NCBI GenBank assembly: GCA_003024785.1
Contig: PUQB01000304.1
Coordinates: 1 to 64,000, forward strand
Direction: 5' to 3'
Source: Selaginella tamariscina
Taxonomy: Eukaryota; Streptophyta; Lycopodiopsida; Selaginellales; Selaginellaceae
Length of the DNA: 64,000 bases
Numbering within the stretch: position 1 is the first letter of the stretch; each line of letters starts with the position of its first letter. The notes below the pieces were generated by a model. It was given only the letters and a program-made list of their open reading frames with translations. It was not told the DNA's origin and did no database searches. This document shows positions 11,195-22,950 of the stretch, one piece after another. The translations under genes and the position numbers were made by a program.

Positions 11195-11490
11195 GCTTCT
11201 TCCTGATGCATCTCTCAAGGTGATTTGTATTGCTTTTCGGTTTTTGTTAAGTGGATTCGGACTCTGATTTTCTTGTTTTATCAGGAGGGATGGTACACAA
11301 TTTGTGTAGTCCGAGGTACACAAATTGACATGGACATCGTATGTTCAAACTACAGAAGCAAAAGGTACTGTGCAGATGAACGGGCATCTTGTCGTCACTG
11401 GATGGTACCGTGTTGATCTGGAGGTCGGTTCTTCAAATCCACGACCACCGGAGGTCCAGCCAGCGTGGTCATAGATACAGGAAGATGGAT
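11195..11490 (+). pseudogene. Aspartic-protease exon fragment, inverted copy B
   Basis: The plus strand carries an ASLK|GTGA donor (about 11205), an intron-like stretch ending TATCAG (about 11283) and then a decayed exon with HLVVTGWYRVDLEVGSSNP. It parallels the exon-intron-exon unit of the gene at about 7110-6870. It is in the opposite orientation to copy A and ends before the active site. Confidence 0.75.
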
Positions 11491-11499
11491 AGCTGCTTG

Positions 11500-11868
11500 A
11501 GCTCTGCTGATGTGAGCACTGTAACATTCATGCGTCGTCGCGAATTGGACAGATATTATAAGTCGTATATTATTTGAGTGTTGTATATTATTTGAGTATA
11601 CACAAGTTGTAATATGTGTGTAAGGTCCAATATGTGTGCTAGTAGTTTAGCGCACATTGGGGCACGGCTCCCCCAAGAAGATACAAGTACACAAGTATTT
11701 AGGTGTTGGTTTTGCCATTGCCAAGAAATTGAATGAAAGGTTGTCCCTCTTTTACCTGATTGGCAGTAGCAATATGAGAATGAAATTATAACAACGTCTT
11801 TAATTTATTTTGAAATCATATGTACCAAATGCTAGAAAAGCCTGATTTGTTTTTACTTTTCATGTAGA
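11500..11868. other. Spacer before the gypsy LTR
   Basis: No gene recognised. The tandem phrase TATTATTTGAGTGTTGTATATTATTTGAGTA near 11568-11600 is a short direct repeat. Confidence 0.4.
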
Positions 11869-11869
11869 A

Positions 11870-12115
11870 TTGTAAGGTTTCATAGTATATACGCCACATA
11901 GACTCTGCACAATAGGCACCATGTGGCACTAGGATCAGGCACAATGACATGGGCAACAGCTAATCTGGGGCTAGGATTCACCTGGCACCATGAGTGTTAA
12001 TTGTGGCACGGACACTTAGTATAAATGCTTTATATGAATGAAACCTAATGGAATCATTTGTTATTCACATCTCTCTCATTAGTGGAGATGTTGGATAATC
12101 CTTCGAAGGCTTAGC
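11870..12115 (+). repeat. 5' LTR (approximate) of decayed Ty3/gypsy element
   Basis: The stretch from AAGGTTTCATAGTATATACGC through GGCACCATGTGGCACTAGG and GGACACTTAGTATAAATGC to TTATTCACA is repeated at about 17945-18105. The TATAAATG box sits in the same place in both. Exact ends cannot be fixed because the copies have diverged by indels. Confidence 0.65.
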
Positions 12116-12756
12116 TTTTTTATGTTCTTCTTTGTCTCCCTCTCCCCTTGTTGTTATTGTTCGTGATAGCAAATGGAAAAAGGTGGTTGTAGTTGAGCAT
12201 GGCGAATTGGACTACTCTCATGTAGAAAATTCACTAAGGTATGCAGCAAAATGCCAATATGTTGCAGAGTGTCAATCCACTTCTTTTGGGTTCGAATCTA
12301 CGTGTGTGTCCAGAGTTCTTCAAGGGGAAGGTTGGAACAGATGTGTACCATTAGTGGGAACACTTTCAAAGGATTGCTAATTACCATGGATGGTTTGAAT
12401 CCCAACAGTTGTGAGAGTTCCCAACGTGTCTGTAAGGACTTGCCTTGCAATGGTACAATGGTGTCCTCGTTCTCCATTGACAAGATTGGAAATCTTATTT
12501 CAATGATTCAAGCAAGTGTTTGTTAAGCCCGAGTATTCTGTTGCGGCTTTTCGTGAACTCCATGATTTGAAACAAGTGTCGGGGAGACCATTTAATGATT
12601 TAGGATCAAGTTTTAGAACTTGGTCAATCGTGCAAATCCGAGCATGACAGAATGGGTACGATTGGGCTTGTTGTGGCCGGTTCTTTGCCTTGATTTGGCT
12701 GGCTTAGTGGAGGATTTAGTCCCTTGATTGTGGAGGAGGCCTTGAGGATTACACAA
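12116..12756 (+). pseudogene. Ty3/gypsy gag, first part (interrupted)
   Basis: Broken frames encode a gag-type helical domain. Recognisable phrases include FRIKFQNLVNRANPSMTEW-like text around 12600-12660 and VEDLVPSTVEEALRI-like text near 12710-12750. The reading passes directly into the zinc-knuckle segment at 14362 if the inserted element between them is skipped, so gag was intact across the site before the insertion. Several stops are present. Confidence 0.65.
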
Positions 12757-14356
12757 TGTCAGAGTTTTAACCCGAAGGGCTAACGTGGCAACACGTGGCT
12801 GCCAAGTGGCCATTCAGCATCATCACCATATGTGCCAATGCTAAGAGTCTGACTCAGAGGCCCAATTAGGCAGAAGACTTAAAGTCCTACCCTAAGTTTC
12901 CTAGAAGGACCATCCCCTGAACCTTAGAGGATAACTCGAGTAGACTTTAGGATCCTATCCCAGTAGACCTAGACAGGCTCATGCCCTAGCCCCACAAAGA
13001 AGATGTGTCTCACACATACCCCGTGATAGAGCCAAGGCATCGTCACTTACCCCTTGAGGAATCACCCTCATCCGGGAGTACAACCCCTTTAGGTGACAAT
13101 GGGTACCCTGAACCACAACTAACTCCCTAAGGCTAAGTTTGGATAATCCTAAGTACATGACCTTGCGAGTGCTTCACGAAGAGGCTTCTGCTAACAAGCT
13201 TAGGTTGTTCAACCCCTAGATTCCAAGGAGAACACTCCCCTAGCCAAGTGTGCCTAAGCACACCTAGTTATGAGACCTAACCTCCCTTGAGCAAATGCCA
13301 AGGCTTAGCACTCTAGTGTGAGCACAAGCATGTCTGTTTTGCTAAATTATCCAACCCCTTGGTGACAAGCCCATGACTCAACCCCAAAGGGTGTGCCTCA
13401 GGCATTGTATCGTGTGACGTATAGCCCAGTGTCACATCTCCATGTGACACTGCCTTCCACGATGTGGGCTATCAGCCATAGCCCTTAGATTCAAGAGTTG
13501 CACCAAGTGCCACAAATGTGGCTCCTAAATGCCAACTCTAGAACCCCTTAGTGAACCCTCAGAAGTTGGGTAATGAGAACCCGTCAAACAAGATCCTATG
13601 CCCACAGTTGGACAAGGACACAAATGTGCCTTGCTTGGCCATGAGTGCTACACCTAGCTTAACATGGAAGAGGAGGCTGGAGACAAGCCTCAACCTTTGC
13701 CTTTGGAACGTGCATTCCCACAAGACCTCCCAGGCATGGATTTTCCAACGTTAAGGGTAAGTTACTGTCATTTGGAAGTTAGGGTGGCACAACAGAGGGT
13801 TGTGCTTTGACGACACAAGCTACAACTGGGAGAAAAGTAACGAGCTCAATCATGAACCCAGGAACCCTCACTCTTACCTTATTTATGTGACGAAGCCCTC
13901 CCCCACCCCCCCCCCTTCCCCTTTTCCTGAATGTGTATGTGGGCTTGCATGAATTTAGCTGCCCCTTATTAAGTTAATGAGAGAGTGTTTAACTTAGCCT
14001 AACTCTAACCCTAAAACCCTACCCAAGGGGTTTTTAGGGCGTGGGTTAGGGCAACCCTAGGGTTAGGTCAACCCTAGGGTGTTCCTAACCCTACTAAACA
14101 CGTCAAACTCATTTACATTAACCAATTAATCTAATTGGGACATCAAAATTGGGGGTGGGTTTCTAGAAGGTAAGTTCTAGCTTCGCTTAAAATTTCCTGC
14201 AAATACCTAATGGCACCCGGCCGGACCATTACCAGATACCCAAGTGCACTAAACAGGCATGTTTCATACTACATTTATGGTCCATCAACATAGTACAGTA
14301 AGTAGCAACAATTAACGTCCAAAGTAAAGGGTCGAGTCATAGTAAAAACTATGACA
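12757..14356. mobile_element. 1.6-kb LTR-like element (copy 1), inserted in gag with CACAA target duplication
   Basis: The element begins TGTCAGAGTTTTAACCC and ends ACTATGACA, so it has TG...CA termini. It is flanked by identical 5-bp repeats CACAA (12752-12756 and 14357-14361). Removing it restores the surrounding gag reading. A second copy lies at 46088-47749. Neither copy contains a protein-coding frame of retroviral type, so each looks like a solo LTR of a large-LTR element or a non-autonomous element. It carries telomere-like CCCTAA/ACCCTA phrases near 14005-14075 and a terminal hairpin (GTCATAGT-AAAA-ACTATGAC). Confidence 0.8.
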
Positions 14357-14361
14357 CACAA

Positions 14362-17300
14362 CGATTTGAGAACTCGTTGAGTGCAGCACAACGTGTGTAT
14401 CCTATGTCGGCACCTGTTCCTGGAACTTCTTTGACATCCGATCATGTTCCAATAGAAGTGGGTGTTGTCCAGATGGAGGACAAGTCCTCAAGCCACATGA
14501 GTGGTCGAGGCCAATTTGCTGGTCAGTGTGGTCGTGGTCATGGGCGGAACATTCAGTGCTATGAGTGCCAAGGTTGGGGACATGTTGCATGAGCATGTGC
14601 AAATCGACATCAAGTAGCCACCATCGAGACTACAGAAGAAGTTAGATGCTTCTTCAGCCAGAAAACGGGGAGTAGTGCATGGGGTGTCAGAGGACCCATG
14701 ACATCACCTCTAAAGAATATGACTCATGTGCATAGTCAACACTTCCCTGAAGCACCTTTGTTTTTCCATGCTTGTGCGGGCATTGAGTTGTCGAACACCA
14801 AGCGTTTTATGTTTGTGTTCTTAGGCATGGTAGAAGGAACTCTTGTTTTAGTCCTGGTGAACTCTGGATTTGGTATATCTTTTATCAATCAATTGATAAC
14901 TGAGTCTCTGCACTTGCACACAGTACTTACCAAGTGGACTCTGAAGGTAGTGTTTGTTGATAAGAAGTCCTTTGCTTGATCACATTGAATTGCACACGTG
15001 TCTGTGGTGTTAAGAGGATACCATCATATACTTTTGTTGTGGTTAATGCCGAGCCAAGTCCATGACATCATCTTGGGTGTCAATTGGCTCCGTGCGGTCA
15101 AGGTGAGATGTGATTTCGAGACATGCATGCTGTTTATCCCATGATGCCCTCCATTGTGGGCTATAACATGCACTGCATGGCATGGCGGCGACATTGCAGG
15201 GCATCATGGTGCTTAAGGAAGAGCCTTCCCTAGAGCAACTAGCCAAGGACATCAAGGACTTGTTAGCAAGGTATCCGAACCTATTCAAACCCATTGTAGA
15301 AGCTGCAAATCCCTTATTGACTACTCAGCATCACATTTCAACTGGTACAACTCGCCTGATCATGATGGGGCTCCGGCAATGTTTTTCGAAGGAGAAGGAT
15401 ATTCTAAATCATTGTGTGAGGGAGATGCTGGAGTTGAAGGTGATACATAAGTCCCGAAGTTCGTAGGTGGCAGAACCACACCTAGTTTCGAAGCTAGATG
15501 GGACTGCACGTTTCACTATCTACTTTCAGCCATTGAATGATGTTTCTATTCCAGATTCATATATATTATCGAGGGTGGATGATTTGGTCGATGCATTGGG
15601 GAACAACCGGTACTTCATTATCCTTGACATGGCTTCTGGCTATTGGCAGATCCTTATGGCTCTTGAAGATGCAACAAAAAACAGCATTTGAAACACCATT
15701 TGGTTTGTATGAATTTACTATTATGTCATTTGGATTGATCAGGGCCCCAACAACCTGATGGATGAACTATTAGAGGGCTTTAAAGAATTTGCACGTGCGT
15801 AAATTGATGACCCTTTGATTCACTCTATTACGTGGGAGGAGCACCTTCAGCAGTTAAAATGGGTCCTGCAACGATTAATGCAATACGGGCTAAAGTTGAA
15901 AGAGCAGAAGTGCAAATTTGAATGTACCTCTTAAAATACCTCGGATTCATCATCATGGCAAAGGGTGTGAAGGCGGATCCTGAGAAGACCCTGGCTGTAC
16001 AAAAATTTCATACTCCTAAGTCAATGGCTGAGTTGCAACATTTCTTGGGGAAGGCAACATACTTAGCAAGGTTTATTCCGTGGTTCTCAGATTTGACTAC
16101 CCATTGCGGGATTGTTAAGACAAGGAGCTCGGTTCCTGTGGTCCAAGAAGTGTCAGAAGGCGTTCAAGGGCGTTAAGGCACTGCTGGGATCCCCACCTTT
16201 GTTGCGGTATTCAGACTTTAGCAAATCCTTTATTCTTTGGACCGATGCTTCAAATGTCGGGTTGGGAGCAGATCTATTGTAGAAGACTCCCAATGGTCAG
16301 TGGTACCCAATGACTTATGCAAGCTGGAGCCTTAATGATGTAGAGAAAAACTATCCACCATGGACAAGGAATGCTTGGCAGTCGTATGGGCTTTTCAAAT
16401 GTTTCATGTGTATTTACATGGCTCTGACACATTATTGGAAACTAATCATGCTGCAATCAACTCGATCATGAAGAGGAGGAATGTGACGAGGCGACTTGCA
16501 CATTAGACTTTTATTCTGCAAGGGTATCATTTTCGGGTTGTTCATCGGCCAGGATGTAGCATGGTGAATGTGGACGCGTTATCCCGAGCTCCTATGGCGG
16601 TGGCGGCACCTGTGGCATTGTTGTCAAATGCCCTTCTCGATTGCGTCCTTCTGAGACGGGAAGACATTGTGGAGGCCCAAAGACAAAGCCGCGGATCAGG
16701 AGGTTGCATGAAGTCTTGAGTGGTGATGTACCTTGCAAGGATCTTAACTTTTGTACATATGCACGGTTTTTCAGATTGATGGATGACATACTTGTGTTTG
16801 TTGGAAATGGTTCCGAGTGTCGTGTGATGGCACCACCAATTTACATTAACTCCTGGTTGTAATTCTTTCATGACAACCTGATGTCCGGACACATGAGATT
16901 CTAACGATGCCTTGAAAGGATTCGGCAACACTTGTATTGGTCCTGATTGTGGCAAGACATGCATGAGTACATTTATACGTGTCCGGAGTGTCAACGGCAT
17001 AACATGTCCACACTTCCTCTTGCTGCAGCCTTGAAGCCAATTCGAGTTTCTCGCCCCTTTGAGTTGGTAAACTTATGACATCATGGAACCATTTTCTGTG
17101 TCACAGTTTGGTAATCGATACATCATTGTGTGCTCTAATTACTTGACTTGGTGGGTAGAAGTGTGAGCTTTGACGAACGCTACAGCAACTTTTACTATCA
17201 AGTTCCTACTAGCTCAAGTGCCCCAAACAAATTTTATCAGATTAAGGACTGGGTCCAATAGCGGAAGCAATAACTTTGTTGATGCGATAGTTGCTCATCC

Positions 17301-17600
17301 GACAATTCTTTGCCTTAGCTTATCATCTTGAGACTGATGGTTTAGTGGAGCAGTTAAACATACACTCAAATTCATGCTCGCCAAGTACGTAAGCCCTAAC
17401 CATACGGATTGGGATATGTGGCTTCCATATCTCTAGTTCGCTTATGTTTCAGCCCCTCACAAGTCAGCAAGGATTTCCCCATTCAAAGCGCTGTATAGTC
17501 ATGAACATGTGTTGCCACCAGCAATTGGCATCACTCTTCAAGAGGCACGGTATATAGATGGGCGTATGTGGTTGGAGCATTTGAACCAAGTCCTTCCTCT
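14362..17600 (+). pseudogene. Decayed Ty3/gypsy gag zinc knuckle and pol (PR-RT-RH-IN)
   Basis: In order: a CCHC-type knuckle CYECQGWGHVA-x-AC (about 14556-14597); a protease-like segment LVNSGFGISFINQ (about 14850-14890), where the catalytic Asp of D-S/T-G is replaced by Asn; RT with EPHLVSKLDGTARF, SRVDDLVDALG and FIILDMASGYWQI (about 15470-15660); the RT thumb/RNase H link LKYLGFIIMAKGVKADPEK (about 15925-15985); RNase H LWTDASNVGLGAD (about 16238-16275); an integrase zinc finger and core (about 16780-17340). Stops and frameshifts occur in every domain. It shares the integrase family of the remnant at 1140-2090. Confidence 0.85.
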
Positions 17601-17944
17601 ATTGTATGCTGAAGGTGGAGAACAATTAACCCAAGCACAAGAGTATCAGCGTCAGACTTACAATCAACGACATTGAACGCCACTTCAATATTAAGTGGGA
17701 TATTTAGTTTTCGTCAAGTTTCCGAGGCTAAGGGATCAAACACACGCAGTAGGGCTTCATCTGCGATGGGTTGGGCTATGGAGTGTTGAAGAAAAGTTGG
17801 GGACACAAGTGTATCACTTGAAGCTTTGTGATGGCGTTTGGGAGTCACAACATGTTGACATGTGTGTTGGCTATTACCATTCCACCAGCGGACACTCATC
17901 CAGGGAGGAGGACAACCTTGATAGGCAGGTGTTGAGTCTTGAGA

Positions 17945-18105
17945 GGAGAAAGGTTCCATGGTATATATGCAATATATACGCTATATTGAAGGTGCCATGT
18001 GGCACTAGGATCCATCTAGGCAATAGCTAATCCTGGGATGGACACTTAGTATAAATGCCTTGTATGATCAAACCTAAGGGCATCATATTTGGTATTCACA
18101 CCTTC
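17945..18105 (+). repeat. 3' LTR remnant of decayed Ty3/gypsy element
   Basis: Matches the 5' LTR (11870-12115) at AAGGTTCCATGGTATATATGC, GGTGCCATGTGGCACTAGGATC and GGACACTTAGTATAAATGC. It is shorter than the 5' copy through internal deletions. Confidence 0.65.
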
Positions 18106-18119
18106 TTTAGAATGAACAT

Positions 18120-20560
18120 CAATATAATAAGAATGCAGTTAAAATTATAGGATTTATCTAGGTATTAATGTATGTAACATGTAACACTCCACACAGATAA
18201 TGCCTCCTTGAGTTTTACACTAGATTTTTATGAAGCCAGTTGTGAAGGGACCACACGTCATCTCTAATTATAAGTTTATAATTGCACTCAATCAAATAAT
18301 ATAAATTTTCTTTTTTAAGTGATATTATATTATATTAGCTTAGTGTCTCCTATGTAAGGGTCGCAGGCAACCTAATTAGAGATCAATCTGTTTAGTGCAG
18401 ACTAGCCTATCAATTCTTACTTCTCTTGGGTAGTCTTAATTGAAGAAATAATAATACTTTCTATTATCAATAAGTAATTTTAGTTTGTTAAATATACTAA
18501 ATAATCTTTTTTATGTTAACGAGTTTCATTGGTCATGGTACATGGTGAAAGAATTTGGATTTTATCAAATCCTATACAGCTTTTTTCTAAATGTGTTACA
18601 GGATTTTAATCATAATTGTTTAACCTTGTTTTCCACCGTATTCTCTTTTGCTTTGCATTATATGATGTGAATGCATTTTAATTAAAAATGTATAACAAGT
18701 CTAGACTTGGCATAATATATTAGACATGAATAAGTTTTAATGTAAATGGGCTAGCCACAATGATGTTAATTATAACTAATTAGGGGGTAATAATTATAAC
18801 TAAAATTACTTAAGTTATCTCAATTAAAAATATTTAAGCATTATTGAAGATATTTGGATAATGTAGTAATAATAGGTGTTACAATGCCTAAATATCTTGA
18901 ATTGAATTTCAATAATTCCAATTGCAAAATTTTATACATTATAATAGCATCAAAATAATATTAATTTGGTATATTTTATTATTATTATTATTATAGTGTA
19001 AAAATTTTACAATTAAAATAACTCAAATAATCCTAATTTACAATATTGAAGATTGTAATAGTAATAAAGTATTCCTTAAGTATTTGAATATTTTATATGA
19101 TTTATAAAAATTAATGAAGAGTCAAACTTTTCAAATTTAAAAAATATATTTTAACTTGAAAAATAAATTTAGAATATTTGTAGAGTATTTTAATAAATTA
19201 TTTATAAAATAAAATAATCTCATTAAAAATTAAATTAATTTATTACATTAATAAGCATAAGAAAATTTAAGCATTTGTTACACAAGATGTCTTCCTCAAT
19301 GTTTATGAATAAAAATATCATTCTATTTGATAACAAACCGTTAACTTTATTTATATACTCTAGTTATAAAATCTTAGTCCTCTTTAAAACTTATATAATA
19401 CTTACATACTCTAGCCTTTCAAATAGTGTCAATCTTGAATTGCAATTTAAATTTGTTATACATTATTTGACAAGGGAAAGGCATGTGATGAAAAACTTAT
19501 ATAAATGAATTGGATTATACATTTTTTATAATTTATTTGTCATAAATGGATATTTCGTCTAATTTTGGGCATGTTATAGAGAACACAAGATTTAAATTTG
19601 TTAAGGCCATTAGTATCATAACTAATATAGTTTTTTTACAACATATATATATATATATATATAAACCAGCATGTTCATTGTTTTTATTATATTCGATATG
19701 TGACCAAAATTGCATTCTTTTAATTAAATAACAAAAGTGTAAGGTTTTACCTTATTTAACCCATGCTTTTTTCAACTTTAATATAACTTTATGAATCTTG
19801 TTTATAAGTGTCAACATACATATTAAACTATGTTTAAATTATATGATTCCATAATTTTACCATATCATTTTTACTAAAGCTGAGGTAAGTGTGTGTTGTA
19901 ACCCTTGTTATCTTATGATATCGATAATTACTTTTCAGTTCATTGTATTATTTTATGAATGTTTTTTATTTGTCCTAATGGTCATTTTCTATAACATTAA
20001 TTAATCTCTATATAAAAATGACCTTTAATAATAATTAGCTCTATATGCATTGTAACATGGACAATTACTACCAATTTAAAAAATATTATGATGTTGCTAT
20101 ATATCATAAAGTTACACAATTAGGATTGAGTAATTCCAATTTGGGACAATTAGTTACCATCAAAGTATATCATACTATTTAGCTTTTCTCCGTTACTTTT
20201 GTAAAAAGAAAAAAATAATGATAAACTAAATTTAATATGAAGAAATTTATTCCACATTAACAATTGTTAAAAGTGATGATCCAAAAATGATTCTAAATTA
20301 TGAATTTATAAAGATTTATTTACTTTAGCCCACATTTTTAGATAAATATGTGAATATCATTCTTAAAAAAACAAAAAGTTAAATAACAAATTCTATTCTT
20401 TTGTTTTTCTTTCTTCCAACAAACAAACCAACCGGCGGGTGTGCATCGACCGGGAAATACCCGGAACTTTTATATAGAATATACCGAATACTCCTTAAAC
20501 TAGAAGGGAATATACTGGCCGGGTAATACCTGGCGCTAAAGAAGAACACCTCGGTGAATA
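18120..20560. other. 2.4-kb AT-rich spacer, no genes seen
   Basis: Extremely AT-rich, with only chance open frames and an (AT)n run near 19642-19662. I see no exon with splice signals, no RNA gene and no terminal repeats. Confidence 0.6.
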
Positions 20561-21068
20561 TTTATTCGGTCAATGTCCCTAATAAGTAGAATAAGTTTAA
20601 TGTGTAGTGGCGTGCATCTGGTCCACAAGAGCCCATTTGGTATACAGATTTATGTAATGAAATACCCGTCTTAAGAACGTTGATAGAACGTCTCATTACA
20701 CTCCTTACAGAGCAGCCAAAGCATCCAGCGGCTTTTTCTAAGATCTGTGAGGGAAGATGACTGTGAAAAAAGAAAATTGATCCACACATCCTTCACACAC
20801 AACACACAAATCTTATGTGTCTTTCCTAAGAGAACAAAGAACATTATATACATTCACTATTGATATAACTAAAAAAAATACTTAGACATACACCTATAAC
20901 TTTGATAACCAGTCTGGGCGGTTGAGGAACCTCTATCAAGGTGTACATGTATAAACACATATACATACATATAGACCCATAATTTAGGGTAGAAGAACCT
21001 TGACCAACATGTACTTTACTCGAAACATTTGATAAATTTCAAAATTTATCAAAATACGTTCATACATG

Positions 21069-22066
21069 TCAAAATAAAGCTTTAGGCAGAAGCACTTGAT
21101 CCCACGGCATATATATGACCACTGGCTTGTCGTTGAAGACAATGCCAACAATGTAAGACTCAACCAGCCCAGTCTCAACAGCCACCTTCAAGCCTCCCAT
21201 ATAATTGACCCTCACCTCGAAACCGGCCAGAGTCTGCAGCGCTCCTTGATGAACTTGAGACTCCACGGAGGAGAGTAAACAGGAACAGCGTGGTAATTAA
21301 GCACAGTTGACAAGAAGATTATTCTCGTTTATCTTAGACCACGCCTTGGGTGTGAGTGACTGGAACGCCTTGTCACTTGGAGCGAACAAGGTAAACGCTG
21401 GAAGAGACTCGAGATAACCCGTCACCTTGCGTGTCGGTAAGAAGGCCTGAGAAGGTCTTGAAGAACGGAGAAGCCTTCAAAGCGCTGAGAGCCTGAACGG
21501 CAACAGAGGCATCGCAGGAGGGGGATGTGGCGGTGACGGCAGAACTATATCTTTTGGGAACAGTACCTTGTCGCAAACGTAGACAGCCACGGGATGTGCA
21601 TCGAAGGCCTGAGCAACGATTCGTGAGAGAATGTTCTTGTGGTGTTGACGTAGTAACCAGGTGTGATGGATAGCTGGAATGTGGATTTGTTGTCCCCAGA
21701 TGCAATTGTGGAATCATCTTGTTAAGCAGCTTCTCAAACCGGGCAAACCTGTAGTACTTAGACAAAGCATGGTACTCCAACACCTTGATCATTTGCTCAC
21801 GGGTCAGCTTCTGGAGGAACTGTTGCACGCCTGCCTCGGCAAATGCATCGTCTGTGGGAGCAAACAGTGTGAGACCACGAGATTTCTTGAAAGCTCCAGA
21901 TATAACATCCACATTCTTCAAGAGGCCAAGCAAGACAGTAAAATGGCCATCAGAGGACAAGGCTTTTGATTGCAGCATTCACTTGCTCCGGCCTCACTCT
22001 TTGGCACCCTCAGATCCGCTGCAGAGAAACTGATGAGACAAAGGAGAATGAATGGAGAAGAGCCAT
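21069..22066 (-). CDS. Fasciclin-like (FAS1) arabinogalactan-type protein
   Basis: The start is ATG 22066 (MALLHSF...), followed in a shifted frame by a hydrophobic signal-like stretch LILLCLISFSAADL. Two FAS1 domains can be read in pieces. The first has FTVLLGLLKNVDV, GLTLFAPTDDAFAEAG, LTREQMIKVLEYHALSKYY and VAVYVCDKVLFPKD. The second has VQALSALKASPFFKTFSGLL, LPAFTLFAPSDKAFQSLTP, NYMGGLKVAVETGLVESY and VIYMPWDQVLLPKALF, then the stop. A Pro/Ala-rich linker separates them. FAS1 proteins are secreted cell-wall or membrane adhesion glycoproteins. At least four frame breaks are needed. No GPI-anchor tail is seen after the second domain. A partial copy lies just upstream at 22482-22890. Confidence 0.75.
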
Positions 22067-22481
22067 TGTGAAGCAGAGAAGGCTGAGAAACACATGGAAA
22101 TCTTTAACCTTATATAGTATGGTAATACTTTAGAATAAGGGGCTATGATGCAGGAAAAGAATTCGGCTGGTTCTCAGGGTTTGAAATCTGTCTAACCACT
22201 TATAAACTTGGATATTGTGTACATAGTCAACTGTATCGTGGATGCATGTCTGCGATAGGTGTATATAGCCATTTTACGAGTATCTACGTCTAATATGCTC
22301 AAATGTACGATAGAATATTCACTGTGTTCGTTGCACTGAGCAACAATACAGGAAGGAAAGCTAAAATATACTGAATATTCCTAAGTAGGGAATATAATAT
22401 AATACCTGGAATACCTTAAATTTATGAGTGAATATTTATTTAGTCCCAGCAAAATGTATAGATCAATATCCGTATTCGACC

Positions 22482-22890
22482 TCAACTGGAAACCGACCAG
22501 AGCTCGGCCAGAGTCGGCAGCGGCTCCTTTATGAACTTGAGACGGATAGTAAACAGGAACGCCTTGTCACTTGAAGCGAACAAGGTAAACGCTGGAAGAG
22601 ACTCGAGATGATCCGTCACCTGAGTGTCGTTAGGAAGAAGGCCTGAGAAGGCTTGAAGAACGGAGAAGCCTTCAAAGCGCTGAGAGCCTGAACGGCAACA
22701 GAGGGAGGGGGAGGTGGCGGTGACGGCGGAACCATATCTCTTGGGACAGCACCTTGTCGCACACGCAGACAGCCACGAGATATGCATCGAAGGCCTGAGC
22801 AACGATTCGTGAAAGAATGTTTCTTGTGGTGTTGATGTAGTAACAGGTGTGATGGATAGCTGGAATGTGGATTTGTTGCCCCAGATGCGA
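22482..22890 (-). pseudogene. Partial tandem copy of the FAS1 gene
   Basis: The minus strand repeats the middle of the FAS1 gene (DAxxVAVxVCDKVL, then LPAFTLFASSDKAF) with high nucleotide identity to about 21370-21720. The first FAS1 domain, signal peptide and most of the second domain are absent. The copy is broken by frameshifts. Confidence 0.75.
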
Positions 22891-22950
22891 ATTAGCTACT
22901 TAACAGTATTAAATGTACTAATAATTTATTTAAAATACATTCATAATTAT

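Noticed and set aside
14005..14075. Interstitial telomere (CCCTAA/ACCCTA phrases)
   Set aside because: Only irregular, scattered units inside a dispersed repeat copy. They are not a tandem telomeric array.
12757..14356. Possible protein-coding gene in the 1.6-kb repeat (several short open frames)
   Set aside because: Frames are not shared between the two copies at the same positions and show no domain. TG...CA ends and the target duplication explain the sequence as a mobile element.
20562..20853. Small minus-strand gene near 20.6-20.9 kb
   Set aside because: Two overlapping frames of about 60-75 codons without motif, splice support or repeats. They are compatible with chance.
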